Assembly (NCBI GenBank): GCA_035536455.1
Contig: DATLOC010000043.1
Coordinates: 1 to 64,000 of the forward strand
Length of the DNA: 64,000 nt
DNA from: DASUNQ01 sp035536455
GTDB lineage: Bacteria > Acidobacteriota > Thermoanaerobaculia > Multivoradales > UBA5704
Direction of reading: 5' to 3'
Below the pieces are notes generated by a model. It saw only the letters and a list, made by a program, of their open reading frames with translations, did no database searches and was not told the origin of the DNA. Below, piece after piece: positions 35,430-43,878 of the stretch. Position 1 is the first letter of the stretch. Each line of letters opens with the position of its first letter. The position numbers were made by a program, and so were the translations under genes.

Positions 35430-37582
35430 GAGGGGCCGCCGACGCGGAACGGCGCCGAGGCGCTGAGCCTCCCCCCTTGCGGCTCGACCAGCGTCACCTG
35501 CAGCCGGTAGGCCCCGGGGGCGAGGCCTTCCGGTCGGAAGGTGGCGAGCACGCGGTCGAGGCCGTCGCCGGCGGTGACCCGCCCGAGCCCCGTGAGCACC
35601 CCCCCGGCGACCGGCTTGCCGTCGGGCGAGAGAACGCGCCCGCTCACTTCGAGGTCGCCGGTCGCCAGGTGGTAGCCGGCGACGAAGAGGCGCACCTCCT
35701 CGCCGGCGGCCAGCTTCGGGTCGGCCTCGGGGACGAACGGCTGCTCGCCGAGCCGGAAGGGGTAGCCGGTGCCGGCCGCGTCGGCGCCCGCCTCGCGCAC
35801 CGTCAGCGCGGAGTCGCCGCCGGCGACGAAGAAGGGGGGCAGCAGGCGCTTGGCGACGCGCTGCGGAGTGGGCACGACGAGCGGAATGACGTCGAGGGTC
35901 GTCTTGCCGCTGGCGCCGCCGCGCACCAGGAGGCGCAGCTCGTGCTCGCCGGGCGGCAGCCGCAGGTCGCCGACGAAGCGCACGCCGGCGGCGCCGGCGG
36001 CGGCCGCCCGCTCGGAGTCCAGCCGGAGCTGCTGCGCGAAGAAGTCCTGCACCCGCCCCTCGCCGTCGAAAGCGTAGGCGTAGAGCTCGAGGGCCGCGCC
36101 CTCGGCCGTCGTCTCGGCGGCGAGCGCCGCGCCGTCGATCTCGACGACGACCGGCACGTAGCCGCGCTCCTCCGTCCCTTCGAACGGCGTGGCGAGGACC
36201 GCCACCGGAATCTCGGCGCGCTCCTCCCCCGCCACTACGAGGTCGGCGGCGGCGAAGCGGCGCTCCACCCCCTGCCGCTGCGCCGCGGGCGTCGGCGCGT
36301 GCCAGCCGGCGCGGTGGACGACGCGGGCGCCGCGCGGCGCGCTCTTGAGCTCCACCCGGAGCTTCCGGAAGGCGCCGTCGGCGGGCACGTCGTCGGCCGG
36401 GAAGCTCAGCAGGTAGGTCTGGCTGCTCGCCGCCAGCATCCGCCCCATCGCGTCGCCGAGGTTGTTGCTGTTGTTGAACAGCGTCCCGCCGGTCTGATTG
36501 GCGAGGTAGAAGAGCCCTTCCGTGCCGATGTTGTAGGAGGTGACGCCTTTCGTCTCGACGCTGTGGATGACCCATCCCGAGCGCCGGAACTCCTCGAGCA
36601 TCTTGTTGAGGTCGTTGAGCGTGCGCGAGTTGCCGTAGAGGTTCCCGATCGTCCCGACGGACGAAGCAGAGCGCTCCGTCCGCTGGCCGAGCAGCATGTC
36701 TTCGTCGAAGCCGTCGGAGAAGAAGACCAGCGCCTTGCGCCCTTCGACGTCGCGCAGCATGCGCGCGAGGGCGCCAAGGTCCTCGCTCATCGCCCCGACC
36801 TTGCCGCGCTTCGCCTCCGCCACGTGCGGATTCATGATGATCTGCATGTGGTTGAGGGCGTTCGCCAGCAGGTCGATGGCATGGGGCGCCCTGCGGTTCG
36901 AGACCCAGGCGAGCGCCTCCCCCGAGAGGGCCACCTCGTGTCCTGTCAGGCTGCCGAGGCCGTAGACCAGCGCCGGGAAATCGGCGGCCGCGAGGCCCAG
37001 CGGGTCGTGGCCGCGCACCTCCTCGGCCTGCCGGCGCTGGCGCTCGGCGGCCTTGACGTCGCCGCGCAGCAGGACGGCGAGAGCGTCGAGCACGCGCTCG
37101 ACCTGCCGCCGGTCGGAGGTGAAGCCGACCGGCATCGCGAGCCCCCGCGCCGGGCTGTAGAAGGCGATGCCGACGAGGTCCTGCGGGTGGAGGCCCTGGG
37201 CGAGGAGGTCGCGCGCCGCGGCCTCTGCCTTCTCGAGCGAATCGCGGCCGGTGAAGGCGAGATCGAAGAGGAGGAGGAAGTTGCGGCGGGCGGCGGGCGG
37301 CACGCGCGCCGGGCGCGCGCCGGGCGCCGCCGGTGCGGCGAGGTCCACCACCTCGAAGGAGGTGATCGGGCGGCGCACCTTGCCGTCCCAGACCTCGAAG
37401 TTCTCGGCCGTCAGGCCGCCGACGGGCTTGCCGTCCTTGACCACCTGGACCGGCACCTCGACGACGACCACCGAGGTCTGGTCCTGGAACTTCTCCTGCG
37501 CCGCGGCAGGGCGCGGCCCCGACACGGGCAGGACCATCAGCGCGACCACGAGAATGAAGACAAACGGCAGACGAAGCTTCAT
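35426..37582 (-). CDS. VWFA-related domain protein, paralogue 3
   Basis: 718 residues. Signal peptide FVFILVVALMVLPVSGPRPA, then FQDQTSVVVVEVPVQVVKDG and VGGLTAENFEVWDGKVRRPI. The vWA-like domain contains FLLLFDLAFTGRDSLEKAEA and LVFFSDGFDEDMLLGQRTER. Its C-terminal half is nearly collinear with paralogue 4 (PSGKPVAGGVLTGLG-type block and a final APFRVGGPS-type end), indicating recent duplication or gene conversion between these two. It overlaps both flanking paralogues by four bases. Confidence 0.88.
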   Translation of the reverse strand: MKLRLPFVFILVVALMVLPVSGPRPAAAQEKFQDQTSVVVVEVPVQVVKDGKPVGGLTAENFEVWDGKVRRPITSFEVVDLAAPAAPGARPARVPPAARRNFLLLFDLAFTGRDSLEKAEAAARDLLAQGLHPQDLVGIAFYSPARGLAMPVGFTSDRRQVERVLDALAVLLRGDVKAAERQRRQAEEVRGHDPLGLAAADFPALVYGLGSLTGHEVALSGEALAWVSNRRAPHAIDLLANALNHMQIIMNPHVAEAKRGKVGAMSEDLGALARMLRDVEGRKALVFFSDGFDEDMLLGQRTERSASSVGTIGNLYGNSRTLNDLNKMLEEFRRSGWVIHSVETKGVTSYNIGTEGLFYLANQTGGTLFNNSNNLGDAMGRMLAASSQTYLLSFPADDVPADGAFRKLRVELKSAPRGARVVHRAGWHAPTPAAQRQGVERRFAAADLVVAGEERAEIPVAVLATPFEGTEERGYVPVVVEIDGAALAAETTAEGAALELYAYAFDGEGRVQDFFAQQLRLDSERAAAAGAAGVRFVGDLRLPPGEHELRLLVRGGASGKTTLDVIPLVVPTPQRVAKRLLPPFFVAGGDSALTVREAGADAAGTGYPFRLGEQPFVPEADPKLAAGEEVRLFVAGYHLATGDLEVSGRVLSPDGKPVAGGVLTGLGRVTAGDGLDRVLATFRPEGLAPGAYRLQVTLVEPQGGRLSASAPFRVGGPS

Positions 37583-39747
37583 GAGGGGCCTCCAGAGACG
37601 CGGAAGGGCGCCGAAGCGCTCAAGGACCCACCCCGCGGTTCGATGAGAGTCACGACGAGACGATAGGCGCCCGGGGCCAACCCCTCCGGGCGGAAGGTGG
37701 CGAGGACGCGGTCGAGGCCGTCGCCGGCGGTGACCCGGCCGAGGCCGGTCAGGACGCCGCCCGCCACCTCCTTGCCGTCGGCCCCGAGCACCTTGCCGCG
37801 CAGCCGCAGGTCGCCGGTGGCCAACTGGTAGCCGGCGAGGAAGAGGCGCACGTCCTCGCCCGCCGCCAGCAGCGGGTCGGGCTGGGGCACGAACGGCTGC
37901 TCGCCGAGCCGGAAGGGGTAGGCGGCGTCGCCCGGCGCGGCGGCGGCCTCGCGCACCGTCAGCGCCGCGCCGTCGCCGGCGATGAAGAAGGGCTGCAGCA
38001 GGCGCTTGGCGATCTGCTGCGGGCTGGGGACGGTGAGCGGCACGATGCGCAGCGTCGTCTTGCCGGTGACGCCGCCGCGCACCAGGAGACGCAGCACGTG
38101 CTCCCCGGGCGGCAGCTGCAGGTCGCCGACGAAGCGGAGGCCGCCGGCCGCCGCCGCGGCGGTGCGCTCGGCGTCGAGCTGGAGCTGCTGGGCGAAGAAG
38201 TCCTGCACCCGCCCCTCGCCGTCGAAGGCGTAGGCGTAGAGCTCGAGCGCTGCCGTGTCGCCGCTCTTCTCGGCGGCCACCGCCGGCCCGGCCACCTCGA
38301 TCACCACCGGCACGTAGCCGCGCTCCTCGGCGCCGGTGAAAGGCGTGGCCAGGACCGCCAGCGGGATCTCCGAGCGCTCCTCGCCGGAGACGATCAGCTC
38401 GGCGGCGCGGAAGCGGCGCTCGCCGACGCTGCGGCGCTCCGCGGCGAGCGGCGCGTAGTAGCCGGCGCGGTGGGTCAGGCGGGCGCCGCGCGGCGCCCCC
38501 TTGAGCTCCACCCGCAGCTGGTGGAAGGCGCCGTCCGGCGGCACCTCGTCGGCCTGGAAGGTGAGGACGTAGGTCAGGCGGCTGGCCTTGAGCATCCGTC
38601 CCATCGCCTCGCCGAGATTGTTGGTCTGACGGAAGAAGGTCCCGCCGGTCTCGTTGGCCAGGTAGGCGAGGCCTTCGCTGCCGACCCCGGTCTCGTCCCA
38701 GTTGCCGGACAGGCCGAAGGACTCGACGGTGTGGATCACCCAGCCGGCGCGGCGGAACTCCTCGACCATGAGGAAGAGGGCCTTGAGCATCTGCGCGTTG
38801 CCGAGGAGCTGCCCCGAGTTGAGCCCGCCGACCTGGTTGCGGGCCTCGTCGCCAAGCATCAGCGCGTCGTCGAAGCCGTCGGAGAAGAAGACCAACGCCT
38901 TCCGCCCCTCGACGTCGCGGGTGGCGCGCGCGATGTCGGTGAAGGTGTCGGTGAAGGCGCGCACCTGGCCGCGGCGAGACTCGTTGATGAACGGCGTGTG
39001 GATGGCGTCCATCCCGGCCAGGGCCTCGAGGAGCAGCCCGGCGCCGCGGCCGTGGGTCGCGTCCGAGACCCAGGTGAGCGCCTCGCCGGCGGCGCTGATC
39101 TCGATCCCCGCCAGCCGGCTGATGCCGTTGACGACCGCGGTGGCGTCGGCGGCGGTGAGGCCCAGCGGGTCGCGTGCGCCCTGCTCGGCCGCCTCGGCCT
39201 GCAGCCGGGCGGCGGCCTCGCGGTCGCGGCGGAAGAGAGCGGCGATGGCGTCGAGCACGCGCTCCACCTGCCGGCGGTCGGAGGTGAAGCCGACCGGCAG
39301 GACGACGCCGCGCTGCGAGGTATAGAGCGCCACCCCGACCAGGTCCTGCGGATGGAGGCCGCTGGCGAGGAGCTCGCGCGCCCCGCGCTCGGCGCGCTCC
39401 AGCGAGCGGTGGCTGGTGAAGGCGAGGTCGAAGAGCAGGAGGATATTGCGCCGGGCGACCGGTGGAACGGGGGTCGGGGCGGCGGTCCCACCGCCGGCGG
39501 CCGCGCCGAGGTCCACGATCTCGAAACCGGTGATCGGACGCGGCGCTTTGCCCTCGAAGATCGCGAAGTTCGCGGCGGTCAGGCCGCGCACCGGCTGGCC
39601 GTCTTTGACCACCTCGACCGGTACCTCGACGACGACGACAGAGGTCTCTTCGCGGAAGGTGTCGGTCTGCGGGACGGCGGGGGCGGCGAGGGCGAGCAGG
39701 AGAGAGGCGGCGATCGGGGCGCGGAGAACAGACCGGCAGCCAAGCAT
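37579..39747 (-). CDS. VWFA-related domain protein, paralogue 4 (operon leader)
   Basis: 722 residues from ATG 39747, preceded by GGAGGG five bases upstream; an in-frame TTG at 39765 has no such site. Signal peptide MLGCRSVLRAPIAASLLLAL, then FREETSVVVVEVPVEVVKDG and LTAANFAIFEGKAPRPITGF. vWA-like domain: ILLLFDLAFTSHRSLERAER and LVFFSDGFDDALMLGDEARN. It is first of the four-gene run, so a promoter should lie in 39748-39902. That gap holds an inverted repeat GATTC-ATG-GAATC at 39812-39824, a possible operator. Confidence 0.88.
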   Translation of the reverse strand: MLGCRSVLRAPIAASLLLALAAPAVPQTDTFREETSVVVVEVPVEVVKDGQPVRGLTAANFAIFEGKAPRPITGFEIVDLGAAAGGGTAAPTPVPPVARRNILLLFDLAFTSHRSLERAERGARELLASGLHPQDLVGVALYTSQRGVVLPVGFTSDRRQVERVLDAIAALFRRDREAAARLQAEAAEQGARDPLGLTAADATAVVNGISRLAGIEISAAGEALTWVSDATHGRGAGLLLEALAGMDAIHTPFINESRRGQVRAFTDTFTDIARATRDVEGRKALVFFSDGFDDALMLGDEARNQVGGLNSGQLLGNAQMLKALFLMVEEFRRAGWVIHTVESFGLSGNWDETGVGSEGLAYLANETGGTFFRQTNNLGEAMGRMLKASRLTYVLTFQADEVPPDGAFHQLRVELKGAPRGARLTHRAGYYAPLAAERRSVGERRFRAAELIVSGEERSEIPLAVLATPFTGAEERGYVPVVIEVAGPAVAAEKSGDTAALELYAYAFDGEGRVQDFFAQQLQLDAERTAAAAAGGLRFVGDLQLPPGEHVLRLLVRGGVTGKTTLRIVPLTVPSPQQIAKRLLQPFFIAGDGAALTVREAAAAPGDAAYPFRLGEQPFVPQPDPLLAAGEDVRLFLAGYQLATGDLRLRGKVLGADGKEVAGGVLTGLGRVTAGDGLDRVLATFRPEGLAPGAYRLVVTLIEPRGGSLSASAPFRVSGGPS

Positions 39748-39902
39748 TGAACCCTCCAGGATCAATGGATCTCTGACGCGGAGCCTAGCAAGCCGGCTGC
39801 CACCGGCGCAGGATTCATGGAATCAGTAACTTCCGCGCCGCGGGGCGCTGCGCGAGCACCCCTGCCGTCCTCGCCCGCGGACTCGCCCGTCCACGCTACC
39901 TG

Positions 39903-42164
39903 CTACCTGCTTCCCAGCTTCTCCTCGAGATAGGCGAGCGCCCGCTCCAGCACCTCGTCGCGGCCGGCGCGCAGCCCGGCCAGGGTGGGCGCGGCCGGCA
40001 CGTCCGGCTGGAGGCCGAGCCGCTGGAGCTGCCGGCCGTCGGCGTGGCGCACGTCGTGGCCGGTGAAGGAGACCCGGATGCCGCCGGGGAGCGCGAAGTT
40101 GGTGACGTCGCCGTTGGCGCCGGCGGTGGGCTCGCCGACGAAGACGGTGCCGGACACCGCTTCCAGAAAGAGCCCGGTGTGCTCGGCCTGGCTGATCGCC
40201 CGCTCGTCGATCAGCATCACCGTCTCGCCCTGATAGACCCAGTCCCCCTCCGCCGTCTCGGGGATCGGCTGGGCGAAGTAGTACCCCGCGTCGGCCAGCC
40301 CGAAGGCGTCGGCGCTGACCTCGCGGCGGCGGAAGAGCGCCGCCACCTCGGCGCCGCGGCGGTTGAGGCGCGGCGCCAGTCTCCAGGCGGTGCCGTTCGG
40401 GTAGCCGCGCATGTCGAAGACGAGCGCCGAGGTGTCGCGCAGCTCGTCGAGCATCGCATCCACCTGCTCGACCTCCAGCCACTGCAGATCGACGTAGCCG
40501 ATGCGCGGCGTCAGGCGCCGCCAGGGCTTCCCCGCCGGCGGCGCCGGCCGCCAGTCGGTGCCGCGCTTCACCTCGACTCGCCGCCGCCCGCCGTCCGCCC
40601 CCTCGACCTCCAGCACCGCGGTCGAGTCGGCCGGCCCGCCGAGCGCCCGCCGTGCCGCCCGCACCCGCCGCGTCGTCTCCGTCGAGGCGATGGTGAGCGG
40701 CAGGAGGCGCTCCATCCGCGCCGCCAGCGGCTCGCCGTCCACCGCCAGCACGACGTCGCCCGGACGCAGGCCGGAGACCGCGGGATCGACCGTGACGACC
40801 GCGACCCGGCCTTCGATCAGCCGCACATCCACCGGCGGCCGGGCGGGGCCGCCTTCCAGACGCGCGATCGCGGGGTGCCCCGACACGCGGGTGTGGCCGT
40901 CGGCGACGTGCGCCATGAACTCCAGCACGGCACGCGCGTAAGCCTCCTGGCCCTCGGCCGCCGCGAAGGCCGGGAGGGCGGCGAGGAAGGCGGCGTCCCA
41001 GTCGCCGATCAGCTCGAGATAGGGATAGAAGTGGTGGATCACCCCCCAGGCGCGGCAGGCGGCGAGGAGCCGCATCCCGAAGGGCGGCGCCAGCATCTCC
41101 GGGTAGTCCGCCGCGGGGCGGTCGGTCGCCGGAGCGGCGGCGGCCGGGACGCTCGCGGCGGGCGCCGGCCAGCGCTCGGCCAGAAGCCGCTGCGCCGCCC
41201 GCACCGCCGCCTCCGGGTCCCGCGCCTCCGCCGGCGTCAGGACGACGTCGGCGGCCGGCGGCGGCCCGCCGGGGAAGAGCAGATCGCCGGTGCGCACCCA
41301 GGCCCGCAATCCCTCGCCGAGATCGACGACGATGCGCTCGGTGCCGCCGTGCGCCGCCGCGGCGCCTTCGCTCACCACTTTGGCGAGCCCGGCCGCCTGC
41401 AGCGCCAGCGCCATCTCGGGGAGCTCCGAGTGCGCGTCGGTGAGGACCACGAGCCGCCAGGCGCCGCCGGCGCCCGACGGCCGATAGTCGGCCGCCCCCG
41501 AGGTCACCAGCCCCGAGCGGTAGCCGCCGGAGGTGCTGCCACGGTGCGGCGTGTAGCCCCAGTGCACGAGCCAGCGCCGCGCGGGTCCCGGCACCGCGCG
41601 CGGCACGAGCTGCGGCGCGACCCACTCGACGGCATACGAGCCCCAAAAGTTGGGCTCGCCGAAGCGGAGGTCGAGGATCAGCCCCTTGGCCGCGGGGAGC
41701 CTCTCTTCGAGCGCCGCCTCGGCCAGCGCGGCGACCATGCCGCGCGCCTGCCGCACCGACGGCAGGTCGACGAGGAGCACGCCGTCCCCCAGCTCGCGCA
41801 GCAACGGTCGCTCGGGCGCTGGCACCGGCACCGGCTCTGCACCGGCGCTCACTTCGGCCGCGGGCTCGTCCGGCCCCACGACCTCGGTCGCGGGGTCGCC
41901 GAGCGCGCCGAGCATCGCCGCGGCGACCTCGCGGTAATGCGCGGTCGGCGCGGCGCCGTCGATCGCCTCTGCCGCCGTGGCGAAGGCCGCGTCCCAGTCC
42001 CGCCCGCTCTGCCAGAGCCCGGGGTGGAGGTACTCGGCCGCCGTCCAGGCGTGGCAGAGCCCGGCGATCCGCTGCCACCGGCGGCCGACGGTAGCGCTCT
42101 CCTCGCCGCGCAGCGGCGGCGCGGCGAGGAGGCAGAGGAGAACGGCGGGAACGGCGCGGCGCAT
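39903..42164 (-). CDS. S41 (C-terminal-processing/tail-specific) protease-like protein with internal duplication
   Basis: 753 residues, signal peptide 1-19. Two copies of one module are visible: RIAGLCHAWTAAEYLHPGLW...RDWDAAF (about 30-60) and LLAACRAWGVIHHFYPYLEL...GDWDAAF (about 365-395). The first copy continues into a degenerate peptidase fold (KGLILDLRFGEPNFWGSYAV). The second has a PDZ-like segment (VSGLRPGDVVLAVDGEPLAA) and an S41 fold with YVDLQWLEVEQVDAMLDEL, LVFDMRGYPNGTAWR, the likely nucleophile in DERAISQAEHTGLF and GEPTAGANGDVTNFALPGG. Periplasmic protease is likely; the N-terminal half is probably inactive. Confidence 0.85.
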   Translation of the reverse strand: MRRAVPAVLLCLLAAPPLRGEESATVGRRWQRIAGLCHAWTAAEYLHPGLWQSGRDWDAAFATAAEAIDGAAPTAHYREVAAAMLGALGDPATEVVGPDEPAAEVSAGAEPVPVPAPERPLLRELGDGVLLVDLPSVRQARGMVAALAEAALEERLPAAKGLILDLRFGEPNFWGSYAVEWVAPQLVPRAVPGPARRWLVHWGYTPHRGSTSGGYRSGLVTSGAADYRPSGAGGAWRLVVLTDAHSELPEMALALQAAGLAKVVSEGAAAAHGGTERIVVDLGEGLRAWVRTGDLLFPGGPPPAADVVLTPAEARDPEAAVRAAQRLLAERWPAPAASVPAAAAPATDRPAADYPEMLAPPFGMRLLAACRAWGVIHHFYPYLELIGDWDAAFLAALPAFAAAEGQEAYARAVLEFMAHVADGHTRVSGHPAIARLEGGPARPPVDVRLIEGRVAVVTVDPAVSGLRPGDVVLAVDGEPLAARMERLLPLTIASTETTRRVRAARRALGGPADSTAVLEVEGADGGRRRVEVKRGTDWRPAPPAGKPWRRLTPRIGYVDLQWLEVEQVDAMLDELRDTSALVFDMRGYPNGTAWRLAPRLNRRGAEVAALFRRREVSADAFGLADAGYYFAQPIPETAEGDWVYQGETVMLIDERAISQAEHTGLFLEAVSGTVFVGEPTAGANGDVTNFALPGGIRVSFTGHDVRHADGRQLQRLGLQPDVPAAPTLAGLRAGRDEVLERALAYLEEKLGSR

Positions 42165-42236
42165 CAGGGCCTCCAGAAAGAGAGGCCCAAGGCTAGCGTA
42201 AGAGGGGAACGGCGCGGAGACGGCGGAAGTACGGGC

Positions 42237-42380
42237 CTACACGGCAGCGCGAAGCCGGCGCCGCTCGTTGAGCTTGCGCACCAGGTAGACCGCACCGACC
42301 AGCCAGAGCGGCACGGTGAAGAAGCCCAGTCGCATCTTCTGGTTCATCAGGCCCTTGACGTTGCGCTTGACCTTGCCCAT
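42237..42380 (-). CDS. 47-residue single-pass membrane protein
   Basis: Begins MGKVKRNVKGLMNQKMRLGF, continues with FFTVPLWLVGAVYLVRKL and ends NERRRLRAAV. One hydrophobic helix (about 20-36) is flanked by strongly basic ends. An AGGAG ribosome site lies seven bases before the ATG. The composition and ribosome site make a real small membrane protein likely. Function unknown; basic amphipathic ends suggest contact with membrane surface, ribosome or acidic partner (inference). Confidence 0.68.
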   Translation of the reverse strand: MGKVKRNVKGLMNQKMRLGFFTVPLWLVGAVYLVRKLNERRRLRAAV

Positions 42381-42417
42381 GTGTCGCTCCTTTCGCGTCA
42401 ACTCCGCGAATTTGCAA

Positions 42418-43053
42418 TCAGGGTGCCACGCGCGGCCGACGGCGGGGCTCGTCGAGCCCGGCGTAGTCGAGCTCGACGCCGCTCGCCGCGGCGCGCAGCA
42501 GGAGCGATCCGCGGCTCATGTCGCCGAGCCCGGCGAAGCAGCGCGGGAAGCGCAGGCGCTCGCCGAAGAGCGGCAGCAGCAGGTCCACGTACTTGCCGGT
42601 CGCGACGCTGCCGAGGAGCACCGCGCGCCCGCCGCCGAGACGGGCGGCCAGGGCCGCCGCCTGCGCCACGAGCGGCCGCACGTAAGCGCGGTTGCGCACA
42701 TCGACCGGCGTGCGCCGCAGCCGCCGCCAGCGCTCGGGAGTCAGCGCCCAGTCCGGCGGCACCAGGCCGAAGCCTGGCGCGATGACGAGGATCCCGCCTT
42801 CGGCCGCCAGCTCGCCCGGCGGCCGCGCGAAGCGGCGGGCGTAGGCGATCTTGCCGCGGAAGTAGAGGGCGGAGAGGAAGCTGAACGCCTCGTCGAGCGG
42901 CACGCCCTCGGGGCCGCGGAAGCGCTCGGCCGCGGCGAAGCGGGCGCGCGGCGAGGCGAGCTGCCGCGCCCGCACGCCCACGACGCTGGCCGGAGAGAGG
43001 AGGAAGACCTGCGGCGGGAGATCAGCCGCGGCGGGGAGCTCCGGGCCGCTCAT
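42418..43053 (-). CDS. Conserved hypothetical protein
   Basis: 211 residues from ATG 43053, overlapping the end of the glycine-zipper gene by 32 bases. Recognisable conserved segments are QVFLLSPASVVGVRARQLAS, LDEAFSFLSALYFRGKIAYA, GGILVIAPGFGLVPPDWALT and GGRAVLLGSVATGKYVDLLL, an alpha/beta pattern I recall from an unnamed widespread family. The Gly-rich loops could bind a nucleotide or be a hydrolase scaffold; this is not established. A longer upstream frame is a shadow of the overlapping gene. Confidence 0.75.
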   Translation of the reverse strand: MSGPELPAAADLPPQVFLLSPASVVGVRARQLASPRARFAAAERFRGPEGVPLDEAFSFLSALYFRGKIAYARRFARPPGELAAEGGILVIAPGFGLVPPDWALTPERWRRLRRTPVDVRNRAYVRPLVAQAAALAARLGGGRAVLLGSVATGKYVDLLLPLFGERLRFPRCFAGLGDMSRGSLLLRAAASGVELDYAGLDEPRRRPRVAP

Positions 43054-43345
43054 GCTCGTCCGCGAGCGGGGCCTCCTCGAGCTGCTCGTCGTCGGTCGTG
43101 TTGGCTTCCTCCGCCACTCCCTTGGCGGCCGCCACGCCCGCCGCGCCGCCGACCATGCCGCCGACCAAGGCGCCGGGCGGGCCGCCGACGGCCGCGCCCA
43201 CCGCCGCGCCGGCGACCGCGCCGGCCAACCCGCCGACACCGCTCGCCAGCGGGTGCTGCGGCGGGGCCTCGGGATCGCCGGGGTGGGTGGCCTCTTCGGG
43301 GCTGCCCGGCTCGGGCTCCTCGTCGTGTTTGCTCGGCTCGTCCAT
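43022..43345 (-). CDS. Glycine-zipper hydrophobic protein
   Basis: 107 residues from ATG 43345 after AGGAGGAACGCG. The N-terminal third is acidic and Pro-rich (MDEPSKHDEEPEPGSPEEAT). Residues 40-77 form a glycine-zipper hairpin: SGVGGLAGAVAGAAVGAAVG, GPPGALVGGMVGGAAGVAAA. The tail is acidic again. Such zippers insert into membranes or assemble by helix packing; related proteins are often stress or envelope proteins. No cleavable signal is seen. Confidence 0.75.
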   Translation of the reverse strand: MDEPSKHDEEPEPGSPEEATHPGDPEAPPQHPLASGVGGLAGAVAGAAVGAAVGGPPGALVGGMVGGAAGVAAAKGVAEEANTTDDEQLEEAPLADEHERPGAPRRG

Positions 43346-43428
43346 CGCGTTCCTCCTGAGGGCCAAGGGCCTGAGAACAGGAAGGGGCGGCCGGAGCCGC
43401 CCCTCAAGGACTTCGGCGATCTCCGGCG

Positions 43429-43716
43429 TTAGGGACGGCTGGGCGGATCGTCGTCGTCGTCAGGGGGGTCCTGGTCGCCTTCGCGGGGCGGCTCGACGTC
43501 GACGTCCGGAACGGTCACCGTGACCTCCTTCGTGCCAACATCGACGTCCGCGGCGTCCACGTCGTACTCCGGGAGGTTCCCCGGCTCGGCCGAGACGTCG
43601 ACGTCGACCTCGGGCAGCTCCCCCTCTTCCGTCTGCCGCACGCGGCAGGCGGTCGAGGTGACGGTGGCGCACAGCACCAGCAGCAGCATCAGAACTCGCA
43701 GCGTGGTCGATTTCAT
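43429..43716 (-). CDS. Small acidic lipoprotein
   Basis: 95 residues, start after AAAGGAGG. Signal and lipobox: VLMLLLVLCATVTSTAC. The mature part is a low-complexity acidic chain of alternating Val/Asp (PEVDVDVSAEPG, VDAADVDVGTKEVTVTVPDV) ending in a run of five Asp. It could bind cations at the outer-membrane face; no family recognised. The downstream glycine-zipper gene begins 83 bases later on the same strand. Confidence 0.72.
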   Translation of the reverse strand: MKSTTLRVLMLLLVLCATVTSTACRVRQTEEGELPEVDVDVSAEPGNLPEYDVDAADVDVGTKEVTVTVPDVDVEPPREGDQDPPDDDDDPPSRP

Positions 43717-43878
43717 CCCGACCTCCTTTCCTCTCTCGAGATGCGCCCCCGGTCCCCTGCCGCCGCCTACAGCGATCCCTCGAAAGCGTTCTGGGACGGG
43801 CGGGGGTGTGGGTTCGGTTCGATCTCGCCCGGAGATGAGTGCAAGGCGCGTTCCAGCCCGGGGCCGGTCCGCCGCCGT

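Noticed and set aside
31662..39750. Long plus-strand open frames opposite the VWFA genes
   Set aside because: They mirror the minus-strand genes, have no ribosome sites or recognised domains and are Arg/Ala/Gly-rich shadows.
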